Source: Streptomyces sp. NBC_00078 (GTDB lineage Bacteria; Actinomycetota; Actinomycetes; Streptomycetales; Streptomycetaceae). Taken from it: 42,147 nucleotides of DNA. Where the stretch lies: positions 1 to 42,147 of the forward strand of contig NZ_JAPELX010000004.1 in the NCBI RefSeq assembly GCF_026343335.1. Reading direction: 5' to 3'. This document shows, piece by piece, positions 31,820-40,877 of this stretch; the first letter of the stretch is position 1; every line of letters starts with the position of its first letter. Under the pieces are notes generated by a model. The model searched no databases. It was not told the DNA's origin and saw only the letters and a program-made list of their open reading frames with translations. The position numbers and the translations under genes are program-made.

Positions 31820-34800
31820 GACGGGCGGCCTCCAGCCTCGGCCAGTTCGGGCCGGATGAGTTCGGACAGCGTGCGGAAACTCGGCGAGGCGTACAGCTCA
31901 CGGGGGCTGAGGCGCACCCCGTGCTCCTTGCCGAGCCAGGCGACCAGGCGGGCGAAGGCCAGGGAGTCCCCGCCGGCCCGGAAGAAGTCGGCGTCCGGCC
32001 CGGAGGGCGCCCGGCCGAGAACCTGGCTCCAGGCGGCGCGGGCCAGAGCGGACGCGGGGTCCGGGGCGGAGGCGGGACCCGGGGCCGAGGCGGGGTCTGG
32101 GGCGGACGCGGGACCCGGCACGACGGACGGGTCGGGGCTGGGTACGGGGGCGCCCGGCTCGGGGTCCCGCTCCCCGCAGGGCTGCTCGGTGTCCCCCTCG
32201 TCCAGCGGCCGGGCCCCCGCCGCGACGGCGGCCGCATCCGCCTTTCCGTTGGCGGTCAGGGGTATTTCGTCCAGCACCGACCACAGCGCGGGGACACAGT
32301 GGCCGGGCAGGGTGCGGGTCAGGCGCGTGGCCAGGTCGGTCAGCCGGAGGGGGTGCGGGCCGTCGGGTACGATCCCCGCTGCCAGCCGGCGCTCGGAGGC
32401 GTCCGCGCCGACGGCGACGACCGCTGCGTCCCGCACGCCGGGCAGTGTTGCCAACGCCTGGCGGATCTCGTCCAGTTCGACTCGGAACCCCCGGATCTTG
32501 ACCTGCCGGTCGGCGCGGCCGAGGAAGCTCAGCGCTCCGGCGCCGGTCAGCCGGACCAGGTCGCCGGTGCGGTAGGCGCGCTCGCCGTCGGCCAGCACCC
32601 GGAAGACCTCCGCCGTACGTTCGGCGTCGCCTGCGTAGTCCAGCGCGAGGCCGAGCCCGGTGACGTACAACTCCCCCGTCCCCCCGGGTGGTACGGGCCG
32701 CCCCGACGGGTCGAGCACCAGCGCGCCGCTGCCGGGGATCGGCGTGCCGATCGGCAGCGGGCCGGTCGCATCACAGGGGTCGTCGAAGTGCGCCACGGTG
32801 CTGAACGTGGTGTTCTCCGTGGGCCCGTAGCCGTTGGTCACCCGCAGGCCGGGGTAGCGGGTGAGCAGGGCGCGCACCTGTTCGGGGGGCACCACGTCCC
32901 CGCCCGCGAGGACGTGGGCGGCGCGGGCGAATCCGTGCGGTGCGTAGTCGGCCATGAGCCGGAACAGGCCGGCCGTCAGCCACAACACGTCGACCTCCCG
33001 CTCCAGCAGGAACCGGGCCAGTTCGGCGGGGGCGACCAGGCCCGGCGGGTGAACCTCGACGCAGCCGCCGCCGACGAGCGGGGCGAACAGCTCCAGGGTG
33101 GAGGCGTCGAAGGCGAGCGGAGCGAGGCGCAGCATGCGCCGGCCGGGGCCGCAGGAGACGACCTGGCTGGGCGACGGCCAGACCAGCCGGGCCACGGCCC
33201 GGTGCGGCACCCGCACCGCCTTGGGTACTCCGGTCGAGCCCGAGGTGAAGGCGACGTAGGCGACCCGGTCGCCGCGCGGGGCGGGCGGTTCGACGGCCGG
33301 TCGCGGGGTCCGGGACGCGGTGTCGGCGGCCACGGCCGCGACCCGGCGCGGCGGCCCCGGGCACACGGTCTCGACACGGTCGGCGAAGGCGCTGCTCACG
33401 CGGTCGGCGGTGGAGAGGACGGCGGCCGGCGGCAGCACCTCCAGGAGCGCGCGTAACCGCTCGTCGGGGGTCGCGGGGTCGACGGCGACGTAGTGGGCGC
33501 CGACGGCGAGGACGGCCAGTACGGCAACCACCTCGGACACCCCGCGCTCCACCGCCGGCAGCACCGCGTCGCCGTCCCCGACACCGGCGTCGGTCAGCGC
33601 GGCGGCCTGGGCGGTCACGGCCCGGACCAGCTCGGCGTAGGTCAGGGCGGTGTCCTGGTCACGGACGGCCGGGGCGCCCGGATGTGCCCGGGCGGTGGCC
33701 AGCACGAGGGACCACAGGTCGCTGTCGGCGACCTCCGGCGGCAGCCGCGGTCCTTCGCGCAGTGCGTCCAGGCGGGCCTGGTGGGCCGGGGAGACGGTCC
33801 TGACCTCGGCCAGCGGCGCGGTGGGCCGGTCGGCCAGTTCCTCGACGGTCCGCTCGACGGCGGCCAGGAGGTCGGACGCCTCCTCGGGCAGCAGCGCCCC
33901 GTGCGCGAACTCCAGGGCCAGCCGCGGCTCGTCGCCCGTGCGCTGCACGTACAGGGTGGCGTCGAAGGGCGCGCCGTGGCAGTGGCCTTCGTGCGGGTAG
34001 AGGGTGATGTCGCCGCGTCGTACGCGGTGCGGTATCAGCTCGTCGTGGGCGGCGAGGACGAACTGGACGAGCGGGTTGCGCCGCCGGTCGTGCCGGACAC
34101 CGACGGCCGGTACGAGGTCCTCCACCGGGATGTCGGAGGCGGCCACCGCCTCGCCGAGCGCGCGGGAGACGGCCACGACGTACTCGGTGACGGTGGCGGT
34201 GTCGTCCAGGACGCAGTGGACGGGCACGAGTTGGGAGCAGGGGGCGAGGACGTCGCGGACGGCGGGGTCCTGGCGGCCGGCGACGGGCACGCCGACGAGC
34301 AGTTCGGTGGCACCGCTGCGGCGGCCCAGGGCCAGCGCGTAGGCGGCGAGCAGGACGACGGTACCGGTGGTGCCGGTCGTGCGGCCGAGGTTGCGCCAGG
34401 CCCGGGTCGCGGCCGGGCCGAGCGCCGCGGTCAGCCGGCCGCCGGCCGCCTCCCACCGGGCCGGGCGCCGTGCGTCGGTCGGCAGTTCGAGCACGTGGGG
34501 GGCGCTCCGCAGCCGGTCGGCCCGGCTGCGGAGGGTCCCACGCCGGTCCGCGGCGGTGGTCCGCGCCCGGTGTGCCGCGAGTACGCTCTCCGGGCTGGGC
34601 GCGGGGGCCGGCAGGTCCTGGCCGGCGAGGAGGGTGGCCAGTTCGTCGAAGAGCACGCCGAACGACCAGGCGTCCAGCAGCACGTGGTGGGCCAGGACGG
34701 ACACGAGGACGCGCTCGGAGGCGTCGGGCCGGGTGACGGTGGTGACCGTGAAGTGAACCGGAGGGCGCTCGTAGGGGCGCAGGAGTGTCTCGCTCGCGCC

Positions 34801-35391
34801 GGCCAGTTGGGTGTGCACGACGGTGACCGGGTCCGTGCCGTGGGCCGCCCGCAGGGTCTGGTGCCGGACGGTGGGCCGGGCGTGTGCGAGGACCCGGCGG
34901 CCGATCCTGCCGGTGTCGGCGTCGGCCGGGACGAAGGCGGTGCGCAGCCCCTCGTGCCGCTCGGTCAGGGCGGTGAGCGCCGGAGCCACCGCGGCGGCGG
35001 GGGCGCCGTCGATCTCGGCGGTGAACAGCAGGTGGTAGGCGGGGCCGTGGGCGATGGTCTCGACGCTCAGCATGCCGTTCTGTCCAGGCAGCACCGGGCG
35101 CACGGCCGCGGGTTCGGTCACCGGGGGCAGGGGCGCGGGGGGCGGCAGCGGGGTGGCGGCGCGCAGCACGGTGCCGACGGGTTCCCGGCCGAGTATTCGA
35201 TGCAGGGGCAGGTCGGAGCCCGCCCTGGCGGCCTCGCCCGCCAGCCGTACGGCCTGCAGGGAGGAGCCGCCGAGCGCGGCGAAGGACATCCGCTCGCAGC
35301 GCTCTCGCAGCTCGGCGGCGGACAGCCCCAGGACGTCCGCGGCGAGTGGCAGCAGGACGTCGAGTCCGGCGGATGCGGGCCGGGCGGTCAC
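31816..35391 (-). CDS. NRPS, T-C-A-T
   Basis: A 1191-residue nonribosomal peptide synthetase from GTG 35391 (GTGA overlap). The N-terminal carrier domain has FAALGGSSL with Ser44. The condensation domain (about 97-530) has AHHVLLDAWS; HHxxxDG is changed at the last position to Ala. The adenylation domain (about 560-1060) has TSGSTGVPK, NGYGPTEN, YRTGD and LTANGKAD. A repeat-rich Ala/Pro/Asp linker and a second carrier FFRAGGDSL (Ser1143) follow. The specificity residues I read from alignment to GrsA are D-A-L-W-L-G-G-T-F-K, closest to valine-type codes. No epimerase or thioesterase is present. Codon 646 is TTA (33454-33456), implying bldA control. Confidence 0.93.
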   Translation of the reverse strand: MTARPASAGLDVLLPLAADVLGLSAAELRERCERMSFAALGGSSLQAVRLAGEAARAGSDLPLHRILGREPVGTVLRAATPLPPPAPLPPVTEPAAVRPVLPGQNGMLSVETIAHGPAYHLLFTAEIDGAPAAAVAPALTALTERHEGLRTAFVPADADTGRIGRRVLAHARPTVRHQTLRAAHGTDPVTVVHTQLAGASETLLRPYERPPVHFTVTTVTRPDASERVLVSVLAHHVLLDAWSFGVLFDELATLLAGQDLPAPAPSPESVLAAHRARTTAADRRGTLRSRADRLRSAPHVLELPTDARRPARWEAAGGRLTAALGPAATRAWRNLGRTTGTTGTVVLLAAYALALGRRSGATELLVGVPVAGRQDPAVRDVLAPCSQLVPVHCVLDDTATVTEYVVAVSRALGEAVAASDIPVEDLVPAVGVRHDRRRNPLVQFVLAAHDELIPHRVRRGDITLYPHEGHCHGAPFDATLYVQRTGDEPRLALEFAHGALLPEEASDLLAAVERTVEELADRPTAPLAEVRTVSPAHQARLDALREGPRLPPEVADSDLWSLVLATARAHPGAPAVRDQDTALTYAELVRAVTAQAAALTDAGVGDGDAVLPAVERGVSEVVAVLAVLAVGAHYVAVDPATPDERLRALLEVLPPAAVLSTADRVSSAFADRVETVCPGPPRRVAAVAADTASRTPRPAVEPPAPRGDRVAYVAFTSGSTGVPKAVRVPHRAVARLVWPSPSQVVSCGPGRRMLRLAPLAFDASTLELFAPLVGGGCVEVHPPGLVAPAELARFLLEREVDVLWLTAGLFRLMADYAPHGFARAAHVLAGGDVVPPEQVRALLTRYPGLRVTNGYGPTENTTFSTVAHFDDPCDATGPLPIGTPIPGSGALVLDPSGRPVPPGGTGELYVTGLGLALDYAGDAERTAEVFRVLADGERAYRTGDLVRLTGAGALSFLGRADRQVKIRGFRVELDEIRQALATLPGVRDAAVVAVGADASERRLAAGIVPDGPHPLRLTDLATRLTRTLPGHCVPALWSVLDEIPLTANGKADAAAVAAGARPLDEGDTEQPCGERDPEPGAPVPSPDPSVVPGPASAPDPASAPGPASAPDPASALARAAWSQVLGRAPSGPDADFFRAGGDSLAFARLVAWLGKEHGVRLSPRELYASPSFRTLSELIRPELAEAGGRPS
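32051..32121. repeat. Tandem 36-bp repeat in the NRPS A-T linker
   Basis: The linker between the adenylation domain and the last carrier encodes about two copies of the 12-residue unit PGPASAPDPASA. Such low-complexity linkers tolerate repeat gain or loss, so this stretch may vary between strains or be mis-assembled. Confidence 0.6.
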
Positions 35392-36938
35392 CGGGGAGCA
35401 CTTCCGCCGGCGGCCAGTTCGGGCAGGAGTGTGATCGCCCGGTCCAGCAACCGTCGTACCGTCTCCTCGGCGTAGTGGTCGGTGCTGAAGCGGATGGTCA
35501 GCAGCAGCCGGTCGTCGACGACGTCGCCCTCGACGTTCAGCACCCACGGCTCCCGCTGCCGTGCCGACCGGCGGCTGCCGCCCGCCACGTCGGCGGGGCG
35601 CAGCCAGCGGCCCACCCGGTCGTTCACCTGGTTCATACGGCTGCGGAAGTTCAGCCGGATCCCGCTGCCCGGCCCGGCGGTGGCCAGCAGCGGGTGCCCG
35701 GAGTACCGCAGGGCGTCGAAGCCGAACTTGGCCCGGGGCACGGCGGCCAGGTCGTCGAGGGCGTCCTGCGGCCAGGAACCGGGAGCACCGGTGTGGATCA
35801 CCACGGGGTAGGTCGACTGGAGGTAGCCGAGCGCGCTGGTGGTGTCGTGTCCGCCGGGGACGGTGTCCCGGCCGTGGTGGTAGGTGTCCACGCTGACCGC
35901 CGGCAGGCCGAACCGCTCGGCCACGGATCGGGCGACGGCGGCCAGCACCAGGAGGCCGACGGGGTGGCCGAGCCGCCCGGCGGCGGTGTGCAGGGCAGTG
36001 GTGTGCTCCTCGTCGAGACCGGCCGTGGCGGCGGTGGCGGTGGACAGCGGGCCTGCGCCCGTGGAGTCGGTGGGCACCGGGGGGACGTCGGACAGGCCGA
36101 GGGCGCTCCAGCGCGCCGCGTCCTCCTCGGCCCGGGGGGAGGCCAGCCATGCGGCGAGGTCGGTGGCGAGGTCGCGGGGTTGGGCGGCGGGTGCACCGGG
36201 GGCCCGGCCGGTCAGCGCGTCCTCCAGTTCGTCGGCCAGCATGGTCAGGGAGTAGCCGTCGAGGGTGAGGTGGTGCACGGCGATCTGGAGGTAGTGCCGG
36301 CGCGGCAGCCAGAGGGCGTTGAACACCCGGCCCTCCGTGAGCCGGTGGCCGCGCACCGCCCGTTCGAACGCCTCGGCGAGCGCGGCGGCGTCGGTGTCGA
36401 CGGTGAGCAGGCCGTCCGGCGCCTGGGGAAGGACCTCCGCGACCGGGCCGTCGGGCCCGTCCGGCAGGTAGCGGGTGCGCAGCGCCTCGTGCCGGTCGGT
36501 GAGCCGGCGGAGGGCCGCCTCGATCCAGGCGGCGTCGACCTTGTCGCCGTCCGGGGTCGTCTCGGGTATCTCGAACACCCAGACGAACCCGAAGTGGTCG
36601 GGGTCGGTGAAGGCCTGCGAGATCCAGCGCGTCTGGCAGGGCAGCAGCGGTATACGGCCGGCGGCCGGCCGGGGGGACGGCCGCCGCACCTCGGCGTTGT
36701 CGGTGTGCAGGCGGGCGAGGATGCCCGCGAAGGTGCGGCCGTGCAGGAAGTCGGCCGGTCCGGCGCTGACGCCTGCTGTACGCAGCTGGGTCACGCTGCG
36801 CACCATCAGCAGCGAGTCTCCCCCGGCGGCGAAGAAGTCGGCGTCCCGGCCCGAGGGCGGCTTGCCCAGGGCCGCTTCCCACACGTCGGCGAGCAGTGCG
36901 GCGAGGGCGCCCTGGCCGAGGTCGATGGATTCCGTCAC
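35388..36938 (-). CDS. NRPS, T-C (no adenylation domain)
   Basis: A 516-residue NRPS protein from GTG 36938 with a GAAAGGA ribosome site. The carrier domain (about 8-80) has FFAAGGDSL with Ser42. The condensation domain (about 93-505) has an intact HHLTLDGYS (His222, His223, Asp227, Gly228). There is no adenylation domain, so the carrier must be loaded by an enzyme elsewhere, perhaps beyond the right window edge. It joins its carrier-bound acyl or aminoacyl group to the amine on the next protein's first carrier. Its stop overlaps the T-C-A-T start. In this layout two condensation domains serve three carriers but only one adenylation domain is visible. Confidence 0.9.
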   Translation of the reverse strand: MTESIDLGQGALAALLADVWEAALGKPPSGRDADFFAAGGDSLLMVRSVTQLRTAGVSAGPADFLHGRTFAGILARLHTDNAEVRRPSPRPAAGRIPLLPCQTRWISQAFTDPDHFGFVWVFEIPETTPDGDKVDAAWIEAALRRLTDRHEALRTRYLPDGPDGPVAEVLPQAPDGLLTVDTDAAALAEAFERAVRGHRLTEGRVFNALWLPRRHYLQIAVHHLTLDGYSLTMLADELEDALTGRAPGAPAAQPRDLATDLAAWLASPRAEEDAARWSALGLSDVPPVPTDSTGAGPLSTATAATAGLDEEHTTALHTAAGRLGHPVGLLVLAAVARSVAERFGLPAVSVDTYHHGRDTVPGGHDTTSALGYLQSTYPVVIHTGAPGSWPQDALDDLAAVPRAKFGFDALRYSGHPLLATAGPGSGIRLNFRSRMNQVNDRVGRWLRPADVAGGSRRSARQREPWVLNVEGDVVDDRLLLTIRFSTDHYAEETVRRLLDRAITLLPELAAGGSAPR

Positions 36939-36993
36939 GTTGACTGGGTCCTTTCATCACGGTCTCGGTTCCTGCCCGGAATCGGCGGTGTAC

Positions 36994-38310
36994 TCAACTC
37001 GTGGACGGAGCTGCGCTCTTGGCGTCGGTGGGTGCTTCGGCGGGGTCGTCCGGTGCGTCCGGCCCGACAGCCGTGCGCACCAGCCATGCCGACAGCAGGC
37101 AGCCGAGCGCGAGCAGCGCGGCCAGGGCGAACCAGGCCAGGTCCGCGTCGGCGGCGATCAGGGCGGTGACCAGGGCCGGGCCGATCGCCTCCTGGGCGGA
37201 CAGGCTCAGCCCGAACAGTGAGAGATAGCGGCCGCGCAGCCGCTCCGGCGCGAGCGTCATGGACACCGTCCATTCGCCGACCGCGCCGAGGAGTTCGGTC
37301 AGGGTGTGGGCGAGGACCGCCAGCACCAGCAGGCCGATCGCCACGGCGGTGGCGCCGCCGGAGCGGTGGGCCGCCCAGTAGCCCAGCGCGGCCAGGACGA
37401 ACAGCGCGGCGGCGACGCGGTAGACGCGCGGTGCCTGGGCGAGGGAGGTGCAGCTCTTGGCCGCGCGTATCTGGAGGAGCACGACCAGCACGGTGTTGAA
37501 GGTGAACAGCAGGCCGACGAGGCCCGCCGGAGCACTGGTGTACTCGTACACCCACAGCGGCATGCCGATGGTGAAGGCGGTCGAGTACACCAGCACGAGG
37601 ATGTTGAGCACGGCGAGGCTCACGTAACGCCGGTCGGCCAGCACCTGCCGGTAGCCGGCCCGGGGGCGGCCCTCCTCCGGGGGCCGGTCCGGCCGGAGCG
37701 GGCGGATGACGGGGACGGTGAGCACGAGGGCGATGGCCCCGGCGTAGGAGACGGCGTTGGCGACGAGCACCGCGTGGTAGCCGGTGTCCGAACCGATGGC
37801 CAGGACTGCCGCGGTGATCAGGCCGCCGAGCCCGAAGCCGACGTTGAGGACGGCCCGTTGGAAGGCCATCAGGGACACCCGATCCTCGGCGTCGGCGATG
37901 CTGGTGAGGAACACCTTGCGGGCCGGATTGACCATACGGTCGGCCACGTGCGCGACGCTCGCCACGGCGACGAGACCGCCCCAGTCGCGCACACCGAGAT
38001 AGCCGACGTAGGCCACGGCACCGGCCGCCCAGCAGCAGACCACCACCTTGCGGGCGCCGAACCGGTCGATGAGTGTGCCGGACAGCGGGGTGGCGACGCT
38101 TCCGACGAGACCGGCGATGCCGAGGCCCGCGCCGACGGCGCCGGCGCTCAGGCCGACCACGACGGTGAAGTAGAGAACGGAGATCGGCAGGAACATGCCC
38201 GTACCGATGGCGTCGACGACCGCGACCAGGGCCCAGCGCCCTGCCGCGGGTGCCTCGGGCACGCCCAGGCGGCGCAGGGCGGTACGGCGCAGAGCCGGAC
38301 TTCTGCTCAT
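36994..38310 (-). CDS. MFS transporter (probable product exporter)
   Basis: A 438-residue membrane protein with about 12 hydrophobic segments, for example ALVAVVDAIGTGMFLPISVLYF, AGAVGAGLGIAGLVGSVATPL and LAWFALAALLALGCLLSAWLV. The cytoplasmic loop after helix 2 reads GTLIDRFGARKV, matching the MFS signature GxLaDrxGxkrv. There is no N-terminal signal peptide beyond the first helix. It probably exports the NRPS product and could give self-resistance. Its ATG overlaps the sulfotransferase stop, and a 55-bp gap separates it from the T-C NRPS gene. Confidence 0.88.
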   Translation of the reverse strand: MSRSPALRRTALRRLGVPEAPAAGRWALVAVVDAIGTGMFLPISVLYFTVVVGLSAGAVGAGLGIAGLVGSVATPLSGTLIDRFGARKVVVCCWAAGAVAYVGYLGVRDWGGLVAVASVAHVADRMVNPARKVFLTSIADAEDRVSLMAFQRAVLNVGFGLGGLITAAVLAIGSDTGYHAVLVANAVSYAGAIALVLTVPVIRPLRPDRPPEEGRPRAGYRQVLADRRYVSLAVLNILVLVYSTAFTIGMPLWVYEYTSAPAGLVGLLFTFNTVLVVLLQIRAAKSCTSLAQAPRVYRVAAALFVLAALGYWAAHRSGGATAVAIGLLVLAVLAHTLTELLGAVGEWTVSMTLAPERLRGRYLSLFGLSLSAQEAIGPALVTALIAADADLAWFALAALLALGCLLSAWLVRTAVGPDAPDDPAEAPTDAKSAAPSTS

Positions 38311-39119
38311 CGAGTCCTCCCCTGCGGCATGGGTTGGGGGGTGCGCAGGTCCAGCAGCGTCCGCCACAGCCGGTCGATGTGTGCGGGCAGCGGTTCGTCG
38401 TCCAGTGCGCCGGTGCGTTCGGCGAGCTGCCCGGCGTGCGGGAGCAGGTCCAGGCCGATCGCCTCGGACAGCCGGTGCAGGTCCTCGCCGGCGCACACCC
38501 GGGTGTACTCCAGGACGGTGCGCCGGGCGGGATCGCGCGTGGTGGGATGCGCGAGCCACGGCCGGTGCCAGGCGGCCCACTTCTCCAGGGCGTCCCGCCG
38601 GGTGCCGGGCCGCCAGGGGCGGTCGCCGGTCCAGCGCAGCATGGAGCGGGCGACGGCGGCCGGGTGGCGGATGAGCAGCACCCAGTGGGCTTCTGGCAGG
38701 GTGTCGGCGAGCTGGTCGAGTTCCAGCAGGTACTCGTTGTACTTGTCGCCGTAGCGGGTGGTCCCCGCGTACGCCTGTCGCACCAGCCGTCCGCGCAGCG
38801 CGGACGCGTCGGTGACGCGTCCCGCGGCCACCTCGGCGGCGGCGGCGCGCAGGACCTTCTCGACGGTCCCCAGCCACTGTTCGCTGTGCCGGCCGTAGGG
38901 CGGCCTGCGGTGCAGGGCGTGCAGGATCTCATCCGTGCGCAGATGCCGACCCTGCACGTCCGCCTGGGTGCACCAGCGGTGCAGGAGGTAGGGCAGCTTG
39001 CCGTTGACGGTGAAGACGCCGCCGGCGGCGGCGAAGGCCTGGTCGAGCACGTCGGCGAGCGCGGTGGTGCCCGAGCGCTGCGCGCCGAGCAGTACGACCG
39101 GTGCGGGCGAGGCAGTCAC
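38307..39119 (-). CDS. PAPS-dependent sulfotransferase family protein
   Basis: A 270-residue protein from GTG 39119 (GTGA overlap). The 5'-phosphosulfate-binding loop APVVLLGAQRSGTTAL lies at the start. The 3'-phosphate-binding stretch HWVLLIRHPAAVARSMLRW lies near the middle, as in bacterial and eukaryotic sulfotransferases. Family members move a sulfo group from PAPS to a hydroxyl or amine. No separate PAPS-making genes are visible here, so host supply is assumed. It probably sulfates the product or its sugar part. A minority of such proteins have other roles, so the reaction is inferred. Confidence 0.8.
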   Translation of the reverse strand: MTASPAPVVLLGAQRSGTTALADVLDQAFAAAGGVFTVNGKLPYLLHRWCTQADVQGRHLRTDEILHALHRRPPYGRHSEQWLGTVEKVLRAAAAEVAAGRVTDASALRGRLVRQAYAGTTRYGDKYNEYLLELDQLADTLPEAHWVLLIRHPAAVARSMLRWTGDRPWRPGTRRDALEKWAAWHRPWLAHPTTRDPARRTVLEYTRVCAGEDLHRLSEAIGLDLLPHAGQLAERTGALDDEPLPAHIDRLWRTLLDLRTPQPMPQGRTR

Positions 39120-39988
39120 GAGGTCTCCCGCACGAGCGCGGGAAGCCTGTCGCACCAGTCGCGTAGCCGTTGCATGCACTCGACGCTGGCCGCGAAGCCG
39201 TCCCGGGAGAAGTCCTCGCCCCAGGGCCGGTCGCGGTTGGCGGGCGACAGGACCCGCCCGTGACGCCAGTGGGTCTCCAGGCTCAGGTAGCCGGTGTAGC
39301 CGTCCTCGGCCAGCCGGGTGAGCATCGTCGGCCAGTCCAGGTCCCCGTCGCCCAGCCTGACGTACCCGTTGGTACCGTCCGGGTCCTTGACGTGTACGTG
39401 TTGGATGAGATGGCGGCCCATCAGGTAGTCGGAGGGGTAGCGCACCTGTCCCCAGCCGCCGCGTACGGCGTTGGCGGGGTCCCAGAGCACGCCGACGTCG
39501 TCGCGGCCCAGTGCGTCGAGGAAATCGAGGACGTCCCGCATGTGAGGGGTGTTGCTGCGCGACTCGGTCTCCAGGATCAGCGGCACCCCGGGGACCACGC
39601 CCTCCAGCAGGGCGGCGACGACCCGTGCCGCGCGCAGCGGTTCGGGGGCGTGATCGGTTTCGGCGAAGAAGCTGAAGATTCGCGCGTGGGGCGTGCCGAG
39701 GCGCACCGCACGCCGGCAGGACTCCACGAGCACCTCGCGGGCCTCGGCGAGCTGCTCGTCGGTGGTGGACACCGGCCCCTTGAAGACGGGCGGTGCGAAG
39801 CCGGCGACGGCCAGTCCGCGCTCGTCCAGGAGGCCGCGCATGCGGGAGATCTGGTTGTCCGTCAGCTCGTGCGGGGGTGTTTCGTCGTACGACCGCACTT
39901 CGACCCCGGCGAATCCGAGCTGGGCTGCGGTGTCGGCGACCAGTTCGGGGTCCTGCGAGAGCTCGTCACCGATGACGGCGAGTTTCAT
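39116..39988 (-). CDS. Sugar-phosphate isomerase/epimerase-like TIM barrel
   Basis: A 290-residue xylose-isomerase-like barrel (AP endonuclease 2 fold) from ATG 39988, preceded by an AGGAG site. It starts MKLAVIGDELSQDPELVADTAAQLGFAGVEVR, typical of the family. Candidate metal ligands are Glu in LILETESRSNTPHMRDVLDFL, Asp in VGVLWDPANAV, His in HLIQHVHVKDPDG and Glu in GYLSLETHWRHG. Members isomerise or dehydrate sugars and cyclitols such as inosose. With a second barrel and a Gfo/Idh/MocA enzyme next door, it probably makes or alters an unusual sugar or cyclitol building block. Confidence 0.82.
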   Translation of the reverse strand: MKLAVIGDELSQDPELVADTAAQLGFAGVEVRSYDETPPHELTDNQISRMRGLLDERGLAVAGFAPPVFKGPVSTTDEQLAEAREVLVESCRRAVRLGTPHARIFSFFAETDHAPEPLRAARVVAALLEGVVPGVPLILETESRSNTPHMRDVLDFLDALGRDDVGVLWDPANAVRGGWGQVRYPSDYLMGRHLIQHVHVKDPDGTNGYVRLGDGDLDWPTMLTRLAEDGYTGYLSLETHWRHGRVLSPANRDRPWGEDFSRDGFAASVECMQRLRDWCDRLPALVRETS

Positions 39989-40107
39989 GGATTGCTGCTC
40001 CTGGCTTGGCGGATGCGGCGGGATGGAGACGGAGGAGACGGCATCGTGGGTGTCCCGGCCCGGACGGCGCGCAGGTCCGTGCTGCCGGTCGGGGTGCCGG
40101 CCGCCCC

Positions 40108-40824
40108 TCAGGGGGCGGGTGAGGCCAGTGCCGTGGCGAGCACGGCCAGATCGGCGTCGGGTGTGCCGGCGCGTGATTCGACGGTCACCGCTCTCAGCCG
40201 GCCGAGCTCCAGGAGGTACGACAGGTCGGCTAGGTCGTGCGGGGAGAGCGGGCGGTGCCGGGTGCCCTGCGCGGTGCGGTGGACGCCCTTGACCTGCGCG
40301 GCGCGTACGAACGGGGCCAGTGCGCGCAGTTGGGCCCGGTCGGCGCCGCCGATCTCGGCCAGCCCGAGCAGGTCGACCAGGACGCCGACGCCGGCGCGTT
40401 CGGCGAGGTCGATCAGTCCGGCCGTGTCGGGGCCGCCGGCGTGGGTCTCGACCCAGGGTTCGACGCCGGCCTCGGCGGCGGCGGCGAGCTGGTCGGTCAC
40501 CACGGCGGGGTCCGGGCGTTCCGCGCAGAACACCTTGACGGGGTACGGCTCCGGCACCGGTTCGGTGGCGACGGGCCAGTGCGCGGGGTCGCCCAGGCGC
40601 CAGCCGACGCCGACGAAGAAGACCTCGGCGCCGGTGCGCCGTATCCGGTCGATGCCGGCTCCCGCGCCGTCCCGTTCCCAGCCGTGCCCCTTGCCGATGC
40701 GCAGGTCGACGCCTGTGCCACCGGCGTGCAGCACGGCCCGGGCGAGCTCCTCGGGACCGGCCTGCGGCAGTGTGCCGGAGGAGTAGCCGAGCGGCGGGGC
40801 GGGTACGGAGCGGGGTGCGGTCAT
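40108..40824 (-). CDS. Second TIM-barrel isomerase-like protein
   Basis: A 238-residue barrel from ATG 40824 with an AGGAGGAG site upstream. It has strand-type repeats (TGVDLRIGKGHGW, AEVFFVGVGWRLG, VEPWVETHAGGP, GVGVLVDLLGLAEIG, AAQVKGVHR, AVTVESRAG) like the AP-endonuclease-2/xylose-isomerase family. It is shorter, and the metal-binding set is less clear than in its neighbour. It may act with the other barrel on one pathway or have lost activity. A 119-bp gap before the next gene shows nothing notable. Confidence 0.65.
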   Translation of the reverse strand: MTAPRSVPAPPLGYSSGTLPQAGPEELARAVLHAGGTGVDLRIGKGHGWERDGAGAGIDRIRRTGAEVFFVGVGWRLGDPAHWPVATEPVPEPYPVKVFCAERPDPAVVTDQLAAAAEAGVEPWVETHAGGPDTAGLIDLAERAGVGVLVDLLGLAEIGGADRAQLRALAPFVRAAQVKGVHRTAQGTRHRPLSPHDLADLSYLLELGRLRAVTVESRAGTPDADLAVLATALASPAP

Positions 40825-40877
40825 GCGGCTCTGCTCTCCTCCTGGTTCCCCCCGGGCTCGTTCGGGGTGACTCGGCC

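Noticed and set aside
33493..35475. 660-residue plus-strand open frame opposite the NRPS
   Set aside because: Gly/Val/Gln-rich shadow with no domain; the NRPS on the minus strand is certain.
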